Source of the DNA: Streptomyces caeruleatus
GTDB taxonomy: Bacteria; Actinomycetota; Actinomycetes; Streptomycetales; Streptomycetaceae
Assembly (NCBI RefSeq): GCF_001514235.1
Contig: NZ_KQ948927.1
Span: forward strand, 648,474 to 712,473
DNA length: 64,000 nucleotides
Direction of reading: 5' to 3'
The notes under the pieces were generated by a model. It saw nothing but the letters and a program-made list of their open reading frames with translations. It did not search any database and was not told the DNA's origin. This document shows, piece by piece, positions 35,850-44,588 of this stretch (its first letter is position 1; each line of letters starts with the position of its first letter). The position numbers were made by a program, and so were the translations under genes.

Positions 35850-36566
35850 ATGCGCGTCGAGATCTGGAGCGACATCGCCTGCCCCTGGTGCTACGTGGGC
35901 AAGGCCCGCTTCGAGAAGGCGCTCGACGCCTTCCCGCACCGCGACCAGGTCGAGGTGGTGCACCGCTCGTTCGAGCTGGACCCCGGACGCGCCAAGGGCG
36001 ACATCCAGCCCGTGATCATTATGCTCACCAGGAAGTACGGCATGAGCGAGGCGCAGGCGCAGGCCGGAGAGGAGAACCTCGGCGCGCAGGCCGCCGCTGA
36101 GGGGCTCGACTACCGCACCGAGGGCCGCGACCACGGCAACACCTTCGACATGCACCGGCTGCTCCACCTCGCCAAGGAACACGGCAGGCAGGACGCGCTG
36201 ATCCAGGCCTTCTACCGGGCGAACTTCGTCGAGGAGCGGTCCGTGTTCGCCGAGGGCGACGAGCGGCTGGTGGAGCTGGCCGTCGCCGCCGGGCTCGACG
36301 CCGACGACGTCCGGGGGGTTCTCGCCGACCCGGACGCCTACGCCGACGCCGTCCGCAGCGACGAGCGCGAGGCCGCCGAGCTCGGCGCGGGCGGGGTGCC
36401 GTTCTTCGTCCTCGACCGTAAGTTCGGCGTCTCCGGCGCCCAGCCCGCCGAGGTCTTCACGCAGGCTCTGACGCAGGCGTGGGGCGACCGGTCGCCGCTC
36501 CAGCTCATCGACCAGGGCGACGCGGACGCGTGCGGTCCCGACGGGTGCGCGGTGCCGCAGCACTGA
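35850..36566 (+). CDS. DsbA-family oxidoreductase (FrnE-like)
   Basis: 238-residue cytoplasmic thioredoxin-fold protein with the redox motif C11-P-W-C14 (SDIACPWCYVG). A helical insertion spans roughly residues 40-160 and the cis-Pro loop is GAGGVPFFVLD near 186-196. The C-terminus is Cys-containing (ACGPDGCAV). There is no signal peptide, as in FrnE/2-hydroxychromene isomerase-like members. ATG 35850 has GGAGAGA upstream. Confidence 0.9.
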   Translation: MRVEIWSDIACPWCYVGKARFEKALDAFPHRDQVEVVHRSFELDPGRAKGDIQPVIIMLTRKYGMSEAQAQAGEENLGAQAAAEGLDYRTEGRDHGNTFDMHRLLHLAKEHGRQDALIQAFYRANFVEERSVFAEGDERLVELAVAAGLDADDVRGVLADPDAYADAVRSDEREAAELGAGGVPFFVLDRKFGVSGAQPAEVFTQALTQAWGDRSPLQLIDQGDADACGPDGCAVPQH

Positions 36567-36601
36567 GTCACCGAGCGAACCCGCAGGTCACGGGGGATCT
36601 A

Positions 36602-36614
36602 TAAGCGTTGCTTA
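36602..36614. promoter_or_regulatory. Small inverted repeat before the class V PLP gene
   Basis: TAAGC-GTT-GCTTA in an A/T-rich stretch about 60 bases before the start at 36674. The contrast with the surrounding GC content suggests promoter or operator DNA. Confidence 0.35.
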
Positions 36615-36673
36615 GCGAAACCGCGTAAAGAATCGCAATGGACCAATAGGTGCTCAGGGCTCAGAGTGGAGCC

Positions 36674-37726
36674 ATGGAGACCTTCGAGAGCCTGGTCCGT
36701 GCCGAGTTCGCCCCGAAGAACGTCTATCTCAACACCGCGAGCAACGGCCTGCTGCCGGCCCGCACCGTCACCGCCCTGGACCGGGCCGTGCGGATGCGGG
36801 CCGAGGGCACGCCGACGGGCCCCCTGTACGAGGACGTGGAGGCCGTGCGCGCCTCCTTCGCCCGGCTGGCCGGTGTTCCCGTCGAGCGGGTCGCGACCGG
36901 TGCGTCGGTCGCCGAGTACGGCGGGCTGATCGCCGCCTCGCTGCCCGCCGGCGCCGAAGTCCTCACCGCGGAGGCCGACTTCGCCTCCCTCGTGAACCCC
37001 TTCCACATGCGCGGCGACCTCAAGGTCCGCGCCGTTCCGCTGGAGCGCCTCGCCGAGTCCGTCCGCCCGGACACCGCCCTCGTCGCCGTCAGCGCCGCCC
37101 AGTCCGCCGACGGCCGGATCGCCGACCTGGCCGCGGTGCGCGCGGCGGCCGAGGCGCACGGGGCCCGCACCTACGTCGACGCCTCCCAGTCGGCCGGCTG
37201 GCTGCCGCTGGAGGCCGGGGCGTACGACTTCGTCGCCGCCGTCGGCTTCAAGTGGCTGCTCGGCCCGCACGGCGCCGCGTTCTGCGTCGTCCCCGAGGAC
37301 TTCGGCGGGCTGACCCCGCTGCTCGCCGGCTGGGTCGCCGGGGAGTTCCCCTGGGACAGCTGCTACGGCCCCGTCGAGGACCTCGCCCACTCGGCACGGC
37401 GTTTCGACATCAGCCCCAGCCTGTTCAGCCACGCCGGGCTGCGCGCGTCCCTGGAGCTGATCGAGGAACTGGGCGTCTCCGCCATCGAGGCCCACGACCT
37501 CGGCCTCGCCGACCGCTTCCGCGCGGGACTCGCGAGCCTCGGGCACGAACCGGTGCCCGCACCCGGCTCGGCGATCGTCTCCGTGCCCGGACTCGGCCAC
37601 CGCCAGCCCGAGTTGAGCGCCGCCGGCATCGAGACCTCCAACCGCGCGGGCAACCTGCGCGCGGCCTTCCACCTCTACAACACGACGGCCGACGTCGAAC
37701 GCCTGCTGGACGTCCTGTCCTCTTGA
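36674..37726 (+). CDS. Class V PLP-dependent aminotransferase/lyase
   Basis: 350-residue fold-type I enzyme. NVYLNTASNGLLP opens the protein, ARTYVDASQSAGWLPL supplies the cofactor Asp and Gln, and VAAVGFKWLLGPHG holds the Schiff-base Lys near 208. Catalytic preference (desulfurase, kynureninase-like or aminotransferase) cannot be assigned. ATG 36674 follows a weak GTGGA. It is monocistronic and ends in a strong terminator that it shares with ectD. Confidence 0.82.
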   Translation: METFESLVRAEFAPKNVYLNTASNGLLPARTVTALDRAVRMRAEGTPTGPLYEDVEAVRASFARLAGVPVERVATGASVAEYGGLIAASLPAGAEVLTAEADFASLVNPFHMRGDLKVRAVPLERLAESVRPDTALVAVSAAQSADGRIADLAAVRAAAEAHGARTYVDASQSAGWLPLEAGAYDFVAAVGFKWLLGPHGAAFCVVPEDFGGLTPLLAGWVAGEFPWDSCYGPVEDLAHSARRFDISPSLFSHAGLRASLELIEELGVSAIEAHDLGLADRFRAGLASLGHEPVPAPGSAIVSVPGLGHRQPELSAAGIETSNRAGNLRAAFHLYNTTADVERLLDVLSS

Positions 37727-37745
37727 ACCACTGCCGAGGGCAAGC

Positions 37746-37789
37746 GCAAGGCGCCCCTGAAGCGGCATGGCCGTTCCGGGGCGCCTTGC
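37746..37789. terminator. Bidirectional terminator between PLP gene and ectD
   Basis: GCAAGGCGCCCC (37746-37757) pairs perfectly with GGGGCGCCTTGC (37778-37789) around a 20-base loop that itself holds a small CGGC/GCCG hairpin. It sits between convergent genes. Confidence 0.85.
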
Positions 37790-37812
37790 TGTGAGTTCAC
37801 CTCACGTGCGGC

Positions 37813-38715
37813 TCACTTCACGGGCGTGAAGTCCCGCGCACCGATGAACTCCGGCCGCCGTACGGGAGCCGAGAAGGGCTCGACGGCGGTGTTCTCCACG
37901 CTGTTGAACACGATGAACACGTTGCTGCGCGGGAACGGCGTGATGTTGTCGCCGGAGCCGTGCATGCAGTTGCAGTCGAACCAGGTCGCCGAACCGGCCT
38001 TGCCGGTGAAGAGCTTGATGCCGTACTCGGACGCCATGGCGGTGAGCGCCTCGTCGGACGGCGTGCCCGCGTCCTGCATTTGCAGGGACTTCTTGTAGTT
38101 GTCCTTGGGCGTGGCACCCGCGCAGCCCAGGAAGGTCCTGTGCGACCCGGGCATGATCATGAGCCCGCCGTTGGTGTCGTAGTTCTCGGTCAGCGCGATC
38201 GAGACGGACACCGTCCGCATGTTGGGCAGACCGTCCTCGGCGTGCCAGGTCTCGAAGTCCGAGTGCCAGTAGAAGCCGCTCGCCCCGAAGCCCGGCTTGA
38301 CGTTGATCCGCGACTGGTGGACGTACACGTCCGAGCCGAGGATCTGCCGTGCCCGCCCGACGACCCGCTCGTCGCGCACCAGGGAGGCGAACACCTCACT
38401 GATCTTGTGCACCTCGAAGACGGACCGGATCTCCTTGGACTGCGGCTCGACGATCGAGCGCTCGTCCGCGCGGATCGCCGGGTCGGTGACCAGCCGCTCC
38501 AGCTCCCGCGCGTAGACCGCGACCTCGTCCTCGGTGATGAGCTGGTCGATGGCGAGGAAACCGTCGCGCTCGAAGGACTGCAGGTCACCGGTGGCGATCG
38601 GGCCCGGCGTGTCGGGGGAGCCCCACACGACGGGGTCCTTGCGCGGGGTCGACACCTCGGTGGCGCCGCGGCTGGGGTAGAGATCGGTGACGTTTCCGGT
38701 CATGGCGGTGGTCAT
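37813..38715 (-). CDS. ectD: Ectoine hydroxylase
   Basis: 300-residue Fe(II)/2-oxoglutarate dioxygenase that converts ectoine to 5-hydroxyectoine. The conserved EctD signature region is visible (GFYWHSDFETWHAEDGLPNMRT), giving the iron ligands His-x-Asp, and the distal His lies in CMHGSGDN. ATG 38715 has GAGGAGG about 12 bases upstream, within the end of ectC. It is the last gene of the ectABCD operon. Confidence 0.96.
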   Translation of the reverse strand: MTTAMTGNVTDLYPSRGATEVSTPRKDPVVWGSPDTPGPIATGDLQSFERDGFLAIDQLITEDEVAVYARELERLVTDPAIRADERSIVEPQSKEIRSVFEVHKISEVFASLVRDERVVGRARQILGSDVYVHQSRINVKPGFGASGFYWHSDFETWHAEDGLPNMRTVSVSIALTENYDTNGGLMIMPGSHRTFLGCAGATPKDNYKKSLQMQDAGTPSDEALTAMASEYGIKLFTGKAGSATWFDCNCMHGSGDNITPFPRSNVFIVFNSVENTAVEPFSAPVRRPEFIGARDFTPVK

Positions 38716-38722
38716 GGGTTTC

Positions 38723-39127
38723 TCACACCTCCTCGGGCTCGGTGAGCAGCGGGTAGACGCCGTTCTCGTCGTGGTCCTCCCGGCCGGTCACGGGCGGGTT
38801 GAAGACACAGATGCAGCGGAAGTCCTCCTTCACCCGCAGCGTGTGCCTCTCGTGGCCGTCCAGGAGGTACATGGTCCCGGGCGTGATCAGGTGCGTCCGC
38901 CCGGTCTCGTGGTCGGTCAGCTCTGCCTCGCCCTCGACGCAGACGACGGCCTCGATGTGGTTCGCGTACCACATCGACGTCTCCGTACCCGCGTACAGGA
39001 TCGTCTCGTGGAGCGAGAAGCCGACCCGCTCCTTGGCGAGGACGATGCGTTTGCTCTCCCAGGTGCCCGACGCCGACTTCACATGGCGGTCGGTTCCTTC
39101 GATGTCCTTGAACGAACGGACGATCAC
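38723..39127 (-). CDS. ectC: Ectoine synthase
   Basis: 134-residue cupin that cyclises N-gamma-acetyl-diaminobutyrate to ectoine. The family features MIVRSFKDIEGTDRHV, the cupin strand VCVEGEAELTD and LDGHERHTLR with metal-ligand His are present, and the length matches the family. GTG 39127 is preceded by AGGAGG. It lies 28 bases after ectB and 7 bases before ectD. Confidence 0.97.
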   Translation of the reverse strand: MIVRSFKDIEGTDRHVKSASGTWESKRIVLAKERVGFSLHETILYAGTETSMWYANHIEAVVCVEGEAELTDHETGRTHLITPGTMYLLDGHERHTLRVKEDFRCICVFNPPVTGREDHDENGVYPLLTEPEEV

Positions 39128-39155
39128 GGTGCTGCGATGCCTCCTAGGTGGTGTT

Positions 39156-40427
39156 TCAGATGGTTTCCCGGACGGAGCGGGCGAGGACGCTGAGTCCCTC
39201 GTCCAGTTCCTCCGGGGTGATCGTGAGTGCCGGAAGCAGCTTCACGACCTCGCTCTCGGGGCCCGACGTCTCGATGAGCAGCCCGAGTTCGAAGGCTCGG
39301 TGCGCGACGCGTCCGGCGCGCTCCTTGTCGTGGAACTCCAGGCCCCACACGAGCCCGCGCCCGCGGTACTCCTTGACGTCGGCGAGGTTCTCCTCGGTGA
39401 TGGAGATCAGCGCCTGCTCGATCTGCTCACCGCGCTTGCGGGTCTGCTTCTCCATCGCGGACCCGTCCGCCCAGTACGCCTCCAGGGCCGCGGTGGCCGT
39501 GACGAAGGCGGGGTTGTTGCCGCGGAAGGTGCCGTTGTGCTCGCCCGGCTCCCAGATGTCCAGCTCGGGCTTGAACAGGCACAGCGACATGGGCAGTCCG
39601 TAGCCGCTGATCGACTTCGACACGGTGACGATGTCCGGGGTGATGCCGGCCTCCTCGAACGAGAAGAAGGCACCGGTACGCCCGCACCCCATCTGGATGT
39701 CGTCGACGATGAGCAGCATGTCCTGCCGCTCGCACAGCGCGGCGAGTGCCTGCAGCCACTCCCGGCGGGCGACGTTGATGCCGCCCTCGCCCTGCACGGT
39801 CTCGACGATCACGGCGGCGGGCTTGTTCAGCCCGGACCCCTGGTCCTCGAGCAGCCGCTCGAACCACAGGAAGTCCTCGACCGTGCCGTCGAAGTAGTTG
39901 TCGAACGGCATGGGCGTGCCGTGCACGAGCGGGATGCCGGCGCCGGCCCGCTTGAAGGCGTTGCCGGTGACGGCGAGGGAGCCCAGCGACATGCCGTGGA
40001 AGGCGTTGGTGAACGAGACGATGGCCTCGCGCCCCTTCACCTTCCGGGCCAGCTTGAGCGCCGACTCCACGGCGTTGGTGCCCGTGGGGCCGGGGAACAT
40101 GACCTTGTACGGCAGGTCACGCGGCCGCAGCACCAGGTCCTGGAAGGTCTGCAGGAAGGCCCGCTTGGCGCTGGTGGACATGTCGAGCCCGTGCGTGACG
40201 CCGTCACGCTCCAGGTAGTCGATCAGCGCCCGTTTCAGGACGGGGTTGTTGTGTCCGTAGTTCAGCGAGCCGGCACCGGCGAAGAAGTCCAGGTACTCGT
40301 GGCCGTCCTCGTCGTACATCCGGCTGCCCCGGGCACGGTCGAAGACGGTGGGCCAGCCGCGGCAGTAGCTGCGCACCTCGGACTCCAGGGTCTCGAAGAC
40401 GCTGAGGTCGGGCTGGGTGATGGTCAC
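39156..40427 (-). CDS. ectB: Diaminobutyrate--2-oxoglutarate aminotransferase
   Basis: 423-residue class III PLP aminotransferase making 2,4-diaminobutyrate from aspartate semialdehyde. Visible features are FFAGAGSLNYGHNNP, GPTGTNAVESALKLAR for cofactor phosphate binding, IVDDIQMGCGRTG (cofactor Asp) and VTVSKSISGYGLP with the Schiff-base Lys. GTG 40427 is selected because GAGGAG stands about 9 bases upstream and the protein then begins VTITQPDLSVFE as in the family. It lies 31 bases after ectA. Confidence 0.97.
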   Translation of the reverse strand: MTITQPDLSVFETLESEVRSYCRGWPTVFDRARGSRMYDEDGHEYLDFFAGAGSLNYGHNNPVLKRALIDYLERDGVTHGLDMSTSAKRAFLQTFQDLVLRPRDLPYKVMFPGPTGTNAVESALKLARKVKGREAIVSFTNAFHGMSLGSLAVTGNAFKRAGAGIPLVHGTPMPFDNYFDGTVEDFLWFERLLEDQGSGLNKPAAVIVETVQGEGGINVARREWLQALAALCERQDMLLIVDDIQMGCGRTGAFFSFEEAGITPDIVTVSKSISGYGLPMSLCLFKPELDIWEPGEHNGTFRGNNPAFVTATAALEAYWADGSAMEKQTRKRGEQIEQALISITEENLADVKEYRGRGLVWGLEFHDKERAGRVAHRAFELGLLIETSGPESEVVKLLPALTITPEELDEGLSVLARSVRETI

Positions 40428-40458
40428 GACGAATCGCTCCTCGTTGCGTGGGGGGAGG

Positions 40459-40965
40459 TCAGAGGGAGAAGGGACCGATGCGGTACAGGACTTCGGGGTC
40501 GTGCGGCCCGTCGGGGAACAGGCTGGTGGAGAACAGCACCTCGCGCTCCAGAGCGGCACCGTGCCGCTCGGCGAAGGCGTCGAACAGGCGCTCGGAGGCG
40601 ATGTTGCCGGGGGTGATGGTGGTCTCGACGTTCGTGACGCCGTACTCGCCACCGACGCGGGCGACGAGCCCGTCGAGCAGCGCGGCGGCGATGCCGCGTC
40701 CGCGGTAGGCGTCGTCCACGGCCACCTGCCAGACGAGCAGGGTGCGCGGTCGCTCCGGCCGTACGTATCCGGTGACGAAGCCGACCGGCTCACCGCGCTC
40801 GTCGCGGGCGACGGCCGACGTGCCGGCGAAGTCGCGGCACCACAGCAGATAGCTGTACGACGAGTTGAGGTCGAGGGCCTTGGAGTCTCGGGCAATACGC
40901 CACAGCGCGGCCCCGTCGGCCACCGCCGGACGGTCGATTTGCAGGTCTGCTTGTGCGGCAGTCAT
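40459..40965 (-). CDS. ectA: Diaminobutyrate acetyltransferase
   Basis: 168-residue GNAT enzyme that acetylates 2,4-diaminobutyrate in the second step of ectoine synthesis. It shows ALDLNSSYSYLLWCRDFAGTS (family N-terminal signature) and the acetyl-CoA loop YRGRGIAAALLDGLV. ATG 40965 is chosen by family length. No good ribosome site precedes it; instead an A/T-rich inverted repeat covers the position where one would be expected. It is the first gene of the operon. Confidence 0.95.
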   Translation of the reverse strand: MTAAQADLQIDRPAVADGAALWRIARDSKALDLNSSYSYLLWCRDFAGTSAVARDERGEPVGFVTGYVRPERPRTLLVWQVAVDDAYRGRGIAAALLDGLVARVGGEYGVTNVETTITPGNIASERLFDAFAERHGAALEREVLFSTSLFPDGPHDPEVLYRIGPFSL

Positions 40966-40972
40966 GCGAATT

Positions 40973-40992
40973 GAATTTACCGAGGGAAATTC
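40973..40992. promoter_or_regulatory. A/T-rich inverted repeat at the ectA translation start
   Basis: GAATTT-N8-AAATTC lies 8-27 bases upstream of the ectA ATG. It could be an operator or a leader hairpin that affects translation of an otherwise Shine-Dalgarno-poor start. The ect promoter must lie between here and about 41160. Confidence 0.45.
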
Positions 40993-41311
40993 GAAATTGC
41001 ATGGCCGTGTGGGGTTACGTATGAGCGGTGGGTGTGTTATCACGCGGGCGTGAGGGCCCTCGGCTTACCGGGGCGGCTTGCCCGGTTTCATCCCTTAAAT
41101 CCCGCCCAAAACGGTCACGATGTGGAACGCGTCACAGCCATGTAACTCTCACGAGACCTGCCCGAATTGGTACGGATGGCGTTCGCGAAATCTTTGCGTT
41201 TAGGGCTGGAGAAAGCGGGCAGAAGAAGATGGGAAGCTGCCCGGAAAAGAATTCCTGGAATTACGTTGAATTCAGGCTCCGGTTACACCGTCAACACGTT
41301 CCCGCAAAATA
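40993..41311. other. ect upstream region without recognised gene
   Basis: About 320 bases that are less GC-rich than their surroundings and should contain the ectABCD promoter on the minus strand. A possible plus-strand reading frame (41167 onward) lacks family resemblance and runs into the repeat block, so I do not call it. Confidence 0.5.
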
Positions 41312-41414
41312 TCGCCCCCGCCGCCCCTACCCGTCCCATCCCTGGGGGCTGCGCCCCCAGACCCCCGCTATCGGCCCTCCGGGCCTCGTCCTCAAACGCC
41401 GGACGGGCTGAAAG
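41312..41414 (-). repeat. Dispersed repeat type 2, intergenic copy
   Basis: 103 bp. Its reverse complement reads CTTTCAGCCCGTCCGGCGTT, then TGAGGACGAGGCCC, an internal hairpin of CTGGGGGC and GCCCCCAG, and GGATGGGACGGGTAGGGGCG to the end. It is nearly identical over its whole length to 57368-57470, which lies inside cobB. Confidence 0.92.
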
Positions 41415-41430
41415 ATCCAGGCCCGGCAAA

Positions 41431-41592
41431 TCCAGCCCCTCCGGCGTTTGAGGAGCGGGGTCTGGGGCGGAGCCCCAGAAGGGGCGCGGGGAACTGCGCG
41501 ACCAACCCCCGCCGGGCTGCACCCGAAGAGCGACACCGGGGTCGAAGGGGCGGAGCCCCTGGGGATGGGATGGGTAGGGGCGGCGGGGGCGA
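41431..41592 (+). repeat. Second, inverted and interrupted copy of repeat type 2
   Basis: This segment begins CAGCCCCTCCGGCGTTTGAG and ends GGGTAGGGGCGGCGGGGGCG, mirroring 41312-41414. The two form a large inverted repeat. Between its two ends it contains the short repeat type 1 variant in reverse (41480-41506) and hairpins such as GGGGCGGAGCCCC. It ends 12 bases before the aminotransferase stop. Confidence 0.85.
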
Positions 41593-41603
41593 GGTAGGCG
41601 GGG

Positions 41604-42719
41604 TCAGTGCCAGCCGGCGTCGACCGCGCGCAGTGCCCCTTCCACATCCACAATCAGCCCCTGCTCAGCCAGCGCAGTACCCAGCGCGGCAAGGCACCCC
41701 CGTACCACCCCCACCCCCGCATCCGCCCCGTAGTGATTGACCCGGATCATCTCCTTGGCCAACGCCCCACCCCCGGCGACCAGCGGCAACCCAGGATCAC
41801 CCGCCACCGCCCGAGCCACCACCTCCGACGCCGCCACCCCCTCAGGCACCCTCAACGTCGTAGCGACCGGCGCAGCCTCCCGGACATCGCGCACATACGG
41901 CTCAAGACCCCCGCACAGTGCCACCGCCCCGGCCCGAGTACCCAGCGCGGCGGCCCGATGCCGCCCCATCACCGCCTCCAGCCCGTCCCCCTCGATCCGC
42001 TCCACACACGCCTCCAACGCCAGCATCTCCAACTGCGCGGGCGCATGCAGCAGCACCTTCCGCCCCCCGTCGACCCACCGCTCCTTCCAGTCCAGCAGCG
42101 ACAGATACGACCGCCGCGGCGCCCGCGGATTGGACGCCATCCGCGCCCACGCCCGCTCGCTCACCGACACCGCCGACACCCCGGCCGGCCCGCCCATCGC
42201 CTTCTGCGCCCCGATGACACACAGGTCCACACCCCACGCGTCCGGAAGAACCGGCTCGGCCCCGATCGACGCCACCGCGTCCAGGTAGAACAGCGCCCCG
42301 TGCGCCCGCACGACCTCACCGATCTCCGCGACGGGGTTGGTGTTGCCGGTCGCCGCCTCCGCGTGCACCAGGGACACGAAGTCGATCTCCGGGTGCTCGG
42401 CGAAGGCCTCCCGGACCTGGTCCGCGGTGACCGCCGTGTGGAAGGGCACCGCCAGATCGATCACGGTCGCCCCGCAGTCCCGCAGCCAGTCACCGAAGGT
42501 CTGCCCGTAGGGGCCGGTGATGACGTTCAGCGCGACCGTGCCGGGCCCGGCCGTCCCCCGGATCGCCCCTTCGAGGGGCAGCAGAGCCTCGCCCTGCATG
42601 ATCACGACGTCCTGCCCGGTACCGAGCAGCCGCGCCACCCGGTCCTCGATGGCGGCGAATCGGGCGGCGCTCAGCGGGGCCAGGTCCAGGAAGGGATGGG
42701 TCGAGGCGGGGTGGGTCAC
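41604..42719 (-). CDS. Class V PLP aminotransferase (alanine-glyoxylate aminotransferase family)
   Basis: 371-residue fold-type I enzyme. VVIMQGEALLPLEGAIRG and ALNVITGPYGQTFGDWL match the alanine-glyoxylate/pyridoxamine-pyruvate aminotransferase branch. VSLVHAEAATGNTNPV, LFYLDAVASIGAEPV (cofactor Asp) and CVIGAQKAMGGPAGVS (Schiff-base Lys) follow. GTG 42719 is the likely start, with only a weak purine tract upstream. It is divergent from the amino-acid importer at 42903. Confidence 0.85.
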   Translation of the reverse strand: MTHPASTHPFLDLAPLSAARFAAIEDRVARLLGTGQDVVIMQGEALLPLEGAIRGTAGPGTVALNVITGPYGQTFGDWLRDCGATVIDLAVPFHTAVTADQVREAFAEHPEIDFVSLVHAEAATGNTNPVAEIGEVVRAHGALFYLDAVASIGAEPVLPDAWGVDLCVIGAQKAMGGPAGVSAVSVSERAWARMASNPRAPRRSYLSLLDWKERWVDGGRKVLLHAPAQLEMLALEACVERIEGDGLEAVMGRHRAAALGTRAGAVALCGGLEPYVRDVREAAPVATTLRVPEGVAASEVVARAVAGDPGLPLVAGGGALAKEMIRVNHYGADAGVGVVRGCLAALGTALAEQGLIVDVEGALRAVDAGWH

Positions 42720-42840
42720 GGCGGGCTCTCTTCGCTCTCTGTGCTCCAGGGGGACGACGTGACGAGCGTAACCGCGCACCCCGACGCCCCTCCCCACTCC
42801 CGACTTCTTAGGTCGAACGGCCCCTTAACCATCGGTTTGG

Positions 42841-42869
42841 TTTGGGGATCTCAAACCTCTCCTTATAAT
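42841..42869 (+). promoter_or_regulatory. Probable sigma70-type promoter of the amino-acid ABC operon
   Basis: A perfect TATAAT (42864-42869), rare in this GC-rich DNA, has TTTGGG 17 bases upstream as a weak -35. The -10 element ends 33 bases before the GTG at 42903. Confidence 0.6.
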
Positions 42870-42870
42870 C

Positions 42871-42885
42871 GGAACTCATAGTTCC
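42871..42885. promoter_or_regulatory. Palindrome at the expected transcription start
   Basis: GGAACT-CAT-AGTTCC, a perfect inverted repeat immediately downstream of the TATAAT, where a bound repressor would block initiation. Confidence 0.55.
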
Positions 42886-42902
42886 CTGACAGGAGGCCCC
42901 CC

Positions 42903-43751
42903 GTGAAGACGACCCTCGGGCGCCGGACCCGCGTTCTGGCCGCCACCACCGCGACGGCCGGGCTGGTGCTCGTGGCCGGCTGCTCCTCCGACGGCAACGG
43001 CGGCAGCGGTACGAAGACGGCGGCCGGCGGTGTCGAAGTCGTCAAGGCGGGCCAGCTCACCACCTGCACCCACCTGCCCTACCCGCCCTTCCAGTCGGAG
43101 ATCGACGGCAAGGTGCAGGGCTTCGACGTCGCCCTCATCGACCTGGTCGCGGACGACCTGGGCGTGAAGCAGGCGATCGTCGACCAGCCCTTCGAGAACT
43201 TCAAGACCGGCGGCTCCCTCAACGCCGGCCAGTGCGACCTCGCCGCCGCCGGCATGACCATCACCGAGGAGCGCAAGAAGAACGTCGACTTCTCGGACCC
43301 GTACTTCGAGGCCACCCAGGCCGTCCTGGTCGACAAGAAGAGCGGCATCTCGTCCTTCGCCGACCTCAAGGGCAAGAAGGTCGGCGCCCAGGCGCAGACC
43401 ACCGGCGAGGACTACGCCAAGAGCAAGGGCCTCGACCCGGTCTCCTTCGAGTCCTCCGACGCCGTGATCAACGGCCTGCGCACCGGCCAGGTCCAGGCGG
43501 TCGTCATCGACTACCCGGTCGTCCAGGGCTGGCTGAAGGACAAGGCCAACGCGGCCGCCTTCGAGGTCGCCGAGCAGATCAACACCGGTGAGCAGTACGG
43601 CTTCACGGTGAAGAAGGGCAACACCAAGCTCCGCGAGGCCATCAACAAGGCGCTCAAGGACGCGAAGGCCGACGGCACGTACAAGAAGCTGTACGAGCAG
43701 TGGATCGGCCCGTACGACGAGTCGGCCGCCTCCGCGTCGCCCGCCGCCTGA
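42903..43751 (+). CDS. Polar amino-acid ABC transporter substrate-binding lipoprotein
   Basis: 282-residue type 3 solute-binding protein. The lipobox LVAGC gives a lipidated Cys near residue 24. The mature domain begins KAGQLTTCTHLPYPPFQSE, followed by GFDVALIDLVADDLG, MTITEERKKNVDFSDPYF and EQYGFTVKKGNTKLREAINKAL, the classic polar amino-acid binding pattern. GTG 42903 has GGAGG at 42892-42896. It is the first gene of a three-gene importer. Confidence 0.93.
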   Translation: MKTTLGRRTRVLAATTATAGLVLVAGCSSDGNGGSGTKTAAGGVEVVKAGQLTTCTHLPYPPFQSEIDGKVQGFDVALIDLVADDLGVKQAIVDQPFENFKTGGSLNAGQCDLAAAGMTITEERKKNVDFSDPYFEATQAVLVDKKSGISSFADLKGKKVGAQAQTTGEDYAKSKGLDPVSFESSDAVINGLRTGQVQAVVIDYPVVQGWLKDKANAAAFEVAEQINTGEQYGFTVKKGNTKLREAINKALKDAKADGTYKKLYEQWIGPYDESAASASPAA

Positions 43752-43754
43752 TCC

Positions 43755-44588
43755 ATGGCCGACACGGACGTACGACTCCAGCCCAAGAAAAAGGGCCTGA
43801 CCCGGCGTCAGAAGCGCAGCCTGTCCCGCGGCGTCCAGTACGTCGTCTTCGTCGCGGTCCTGATCGCCTTCGCGGTCGCGGCCGACTGGGACCGGCTCGC
43901 GAACCAGTTCGCGCAAGGTGACATCGCCCGGCAGATGTTCCCGGACGTCATCACGCTGGCGTTGAAGAACACCGTGCTGTACACCGTGTCCGGCTTCGTC
44001 GTCGGACTGGTCCTCGGCATGGTGATCGCGCTGATGCGGCTGTCGTCCGTCGGGCCGTACCGCTGGCTCGCCGGCGTCTACATCGAGATCTTCCGCGGTC
44101 TGCCCGCCCTGCTGATCTTCATCTTCATCGGGGTCGCCGTACCGCTGGCCTTCCCCGGCACGGAGATCCCGGGCGGGACGTACGGCAAGGTCGCGCTCGC
44201 GCTCGGCCTGGTGGCCGCCGCCTACATGGCGGAGACGATTCGCGCGGGCATCCAGGCCGTCCCCAAGGGGCAGATGGAGGCGGCGCGCTCGCTCGGCTTC
44301 TCGCCCGCCCGGGCCATGGTCTCGATCATCATCCCGCAGGCGTTCCGGATCATCCTCCCGCCGCTCACCAACGAACTCGTCCTGCTCTTCAAGGACTCCT
44401 CGCTGGTGCTGTTCCTCGGTGTCACGCTGGAGGAGCGCGAACTGTCCAAGTTCGGCCGCGACCTGGCCAGCCAGACCGCCAACTCCACGCCGATCCTGGT
44501 CGCCGGCCTGTGCTACCTGCTGGTGACCATCCCGCTCGGCTTCGTCGTGCGCCGTATGGAGGCGAAGGCCCAGGAGGCCGTGAAGTGA
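43755..44588 (+). CDS. Polar amino-acid ABC transporter permease
   Basis: 277-residue HisM/GlnP-type permease. A basic cytoplasmic leader (QPKKKGLTRRQKRS) is followed by about five helices. The family motif IEIFRGLPALLIFIFIG precedes the EAA loop GQMEAARSLGFSPARAMVSI. ATG 43755 is 3 bases after the binding-protein stop, and its own stop overlaps the ATPase GTG. Confidence 0.93.
   Translation: MADTDVRLQPKKKGLTRRQKRSLSRGVQYVVFVAVLIAFAVAADWDRLANQFAQGDIARQMFPDVITLALKNTVLYTVSGFVVGLVLGMVIALMRLSSVGPYRWLAGVYIEIFRGLPALLIFIFIGVAVPLAFPGTEIPGGTYGKVALALGLVAAAYMAETIRAGIQAVPKGQMEAARSLGFSPARAMVSIIIPQAFRIILPPLTNELVLLFKDSSLVLFLGVTLEERELSKFGRDLASQTANSTPILVAGLCYLLVTIPLGFVVRRMEAKAQEAVK

Noticed and set aside
41167..41451. 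Possible 94-codon plus-strand gene upstream of ectA
   Set aside because: No family resemblance or convincing ribosome site, and the second half is made of the dispersed repeat.
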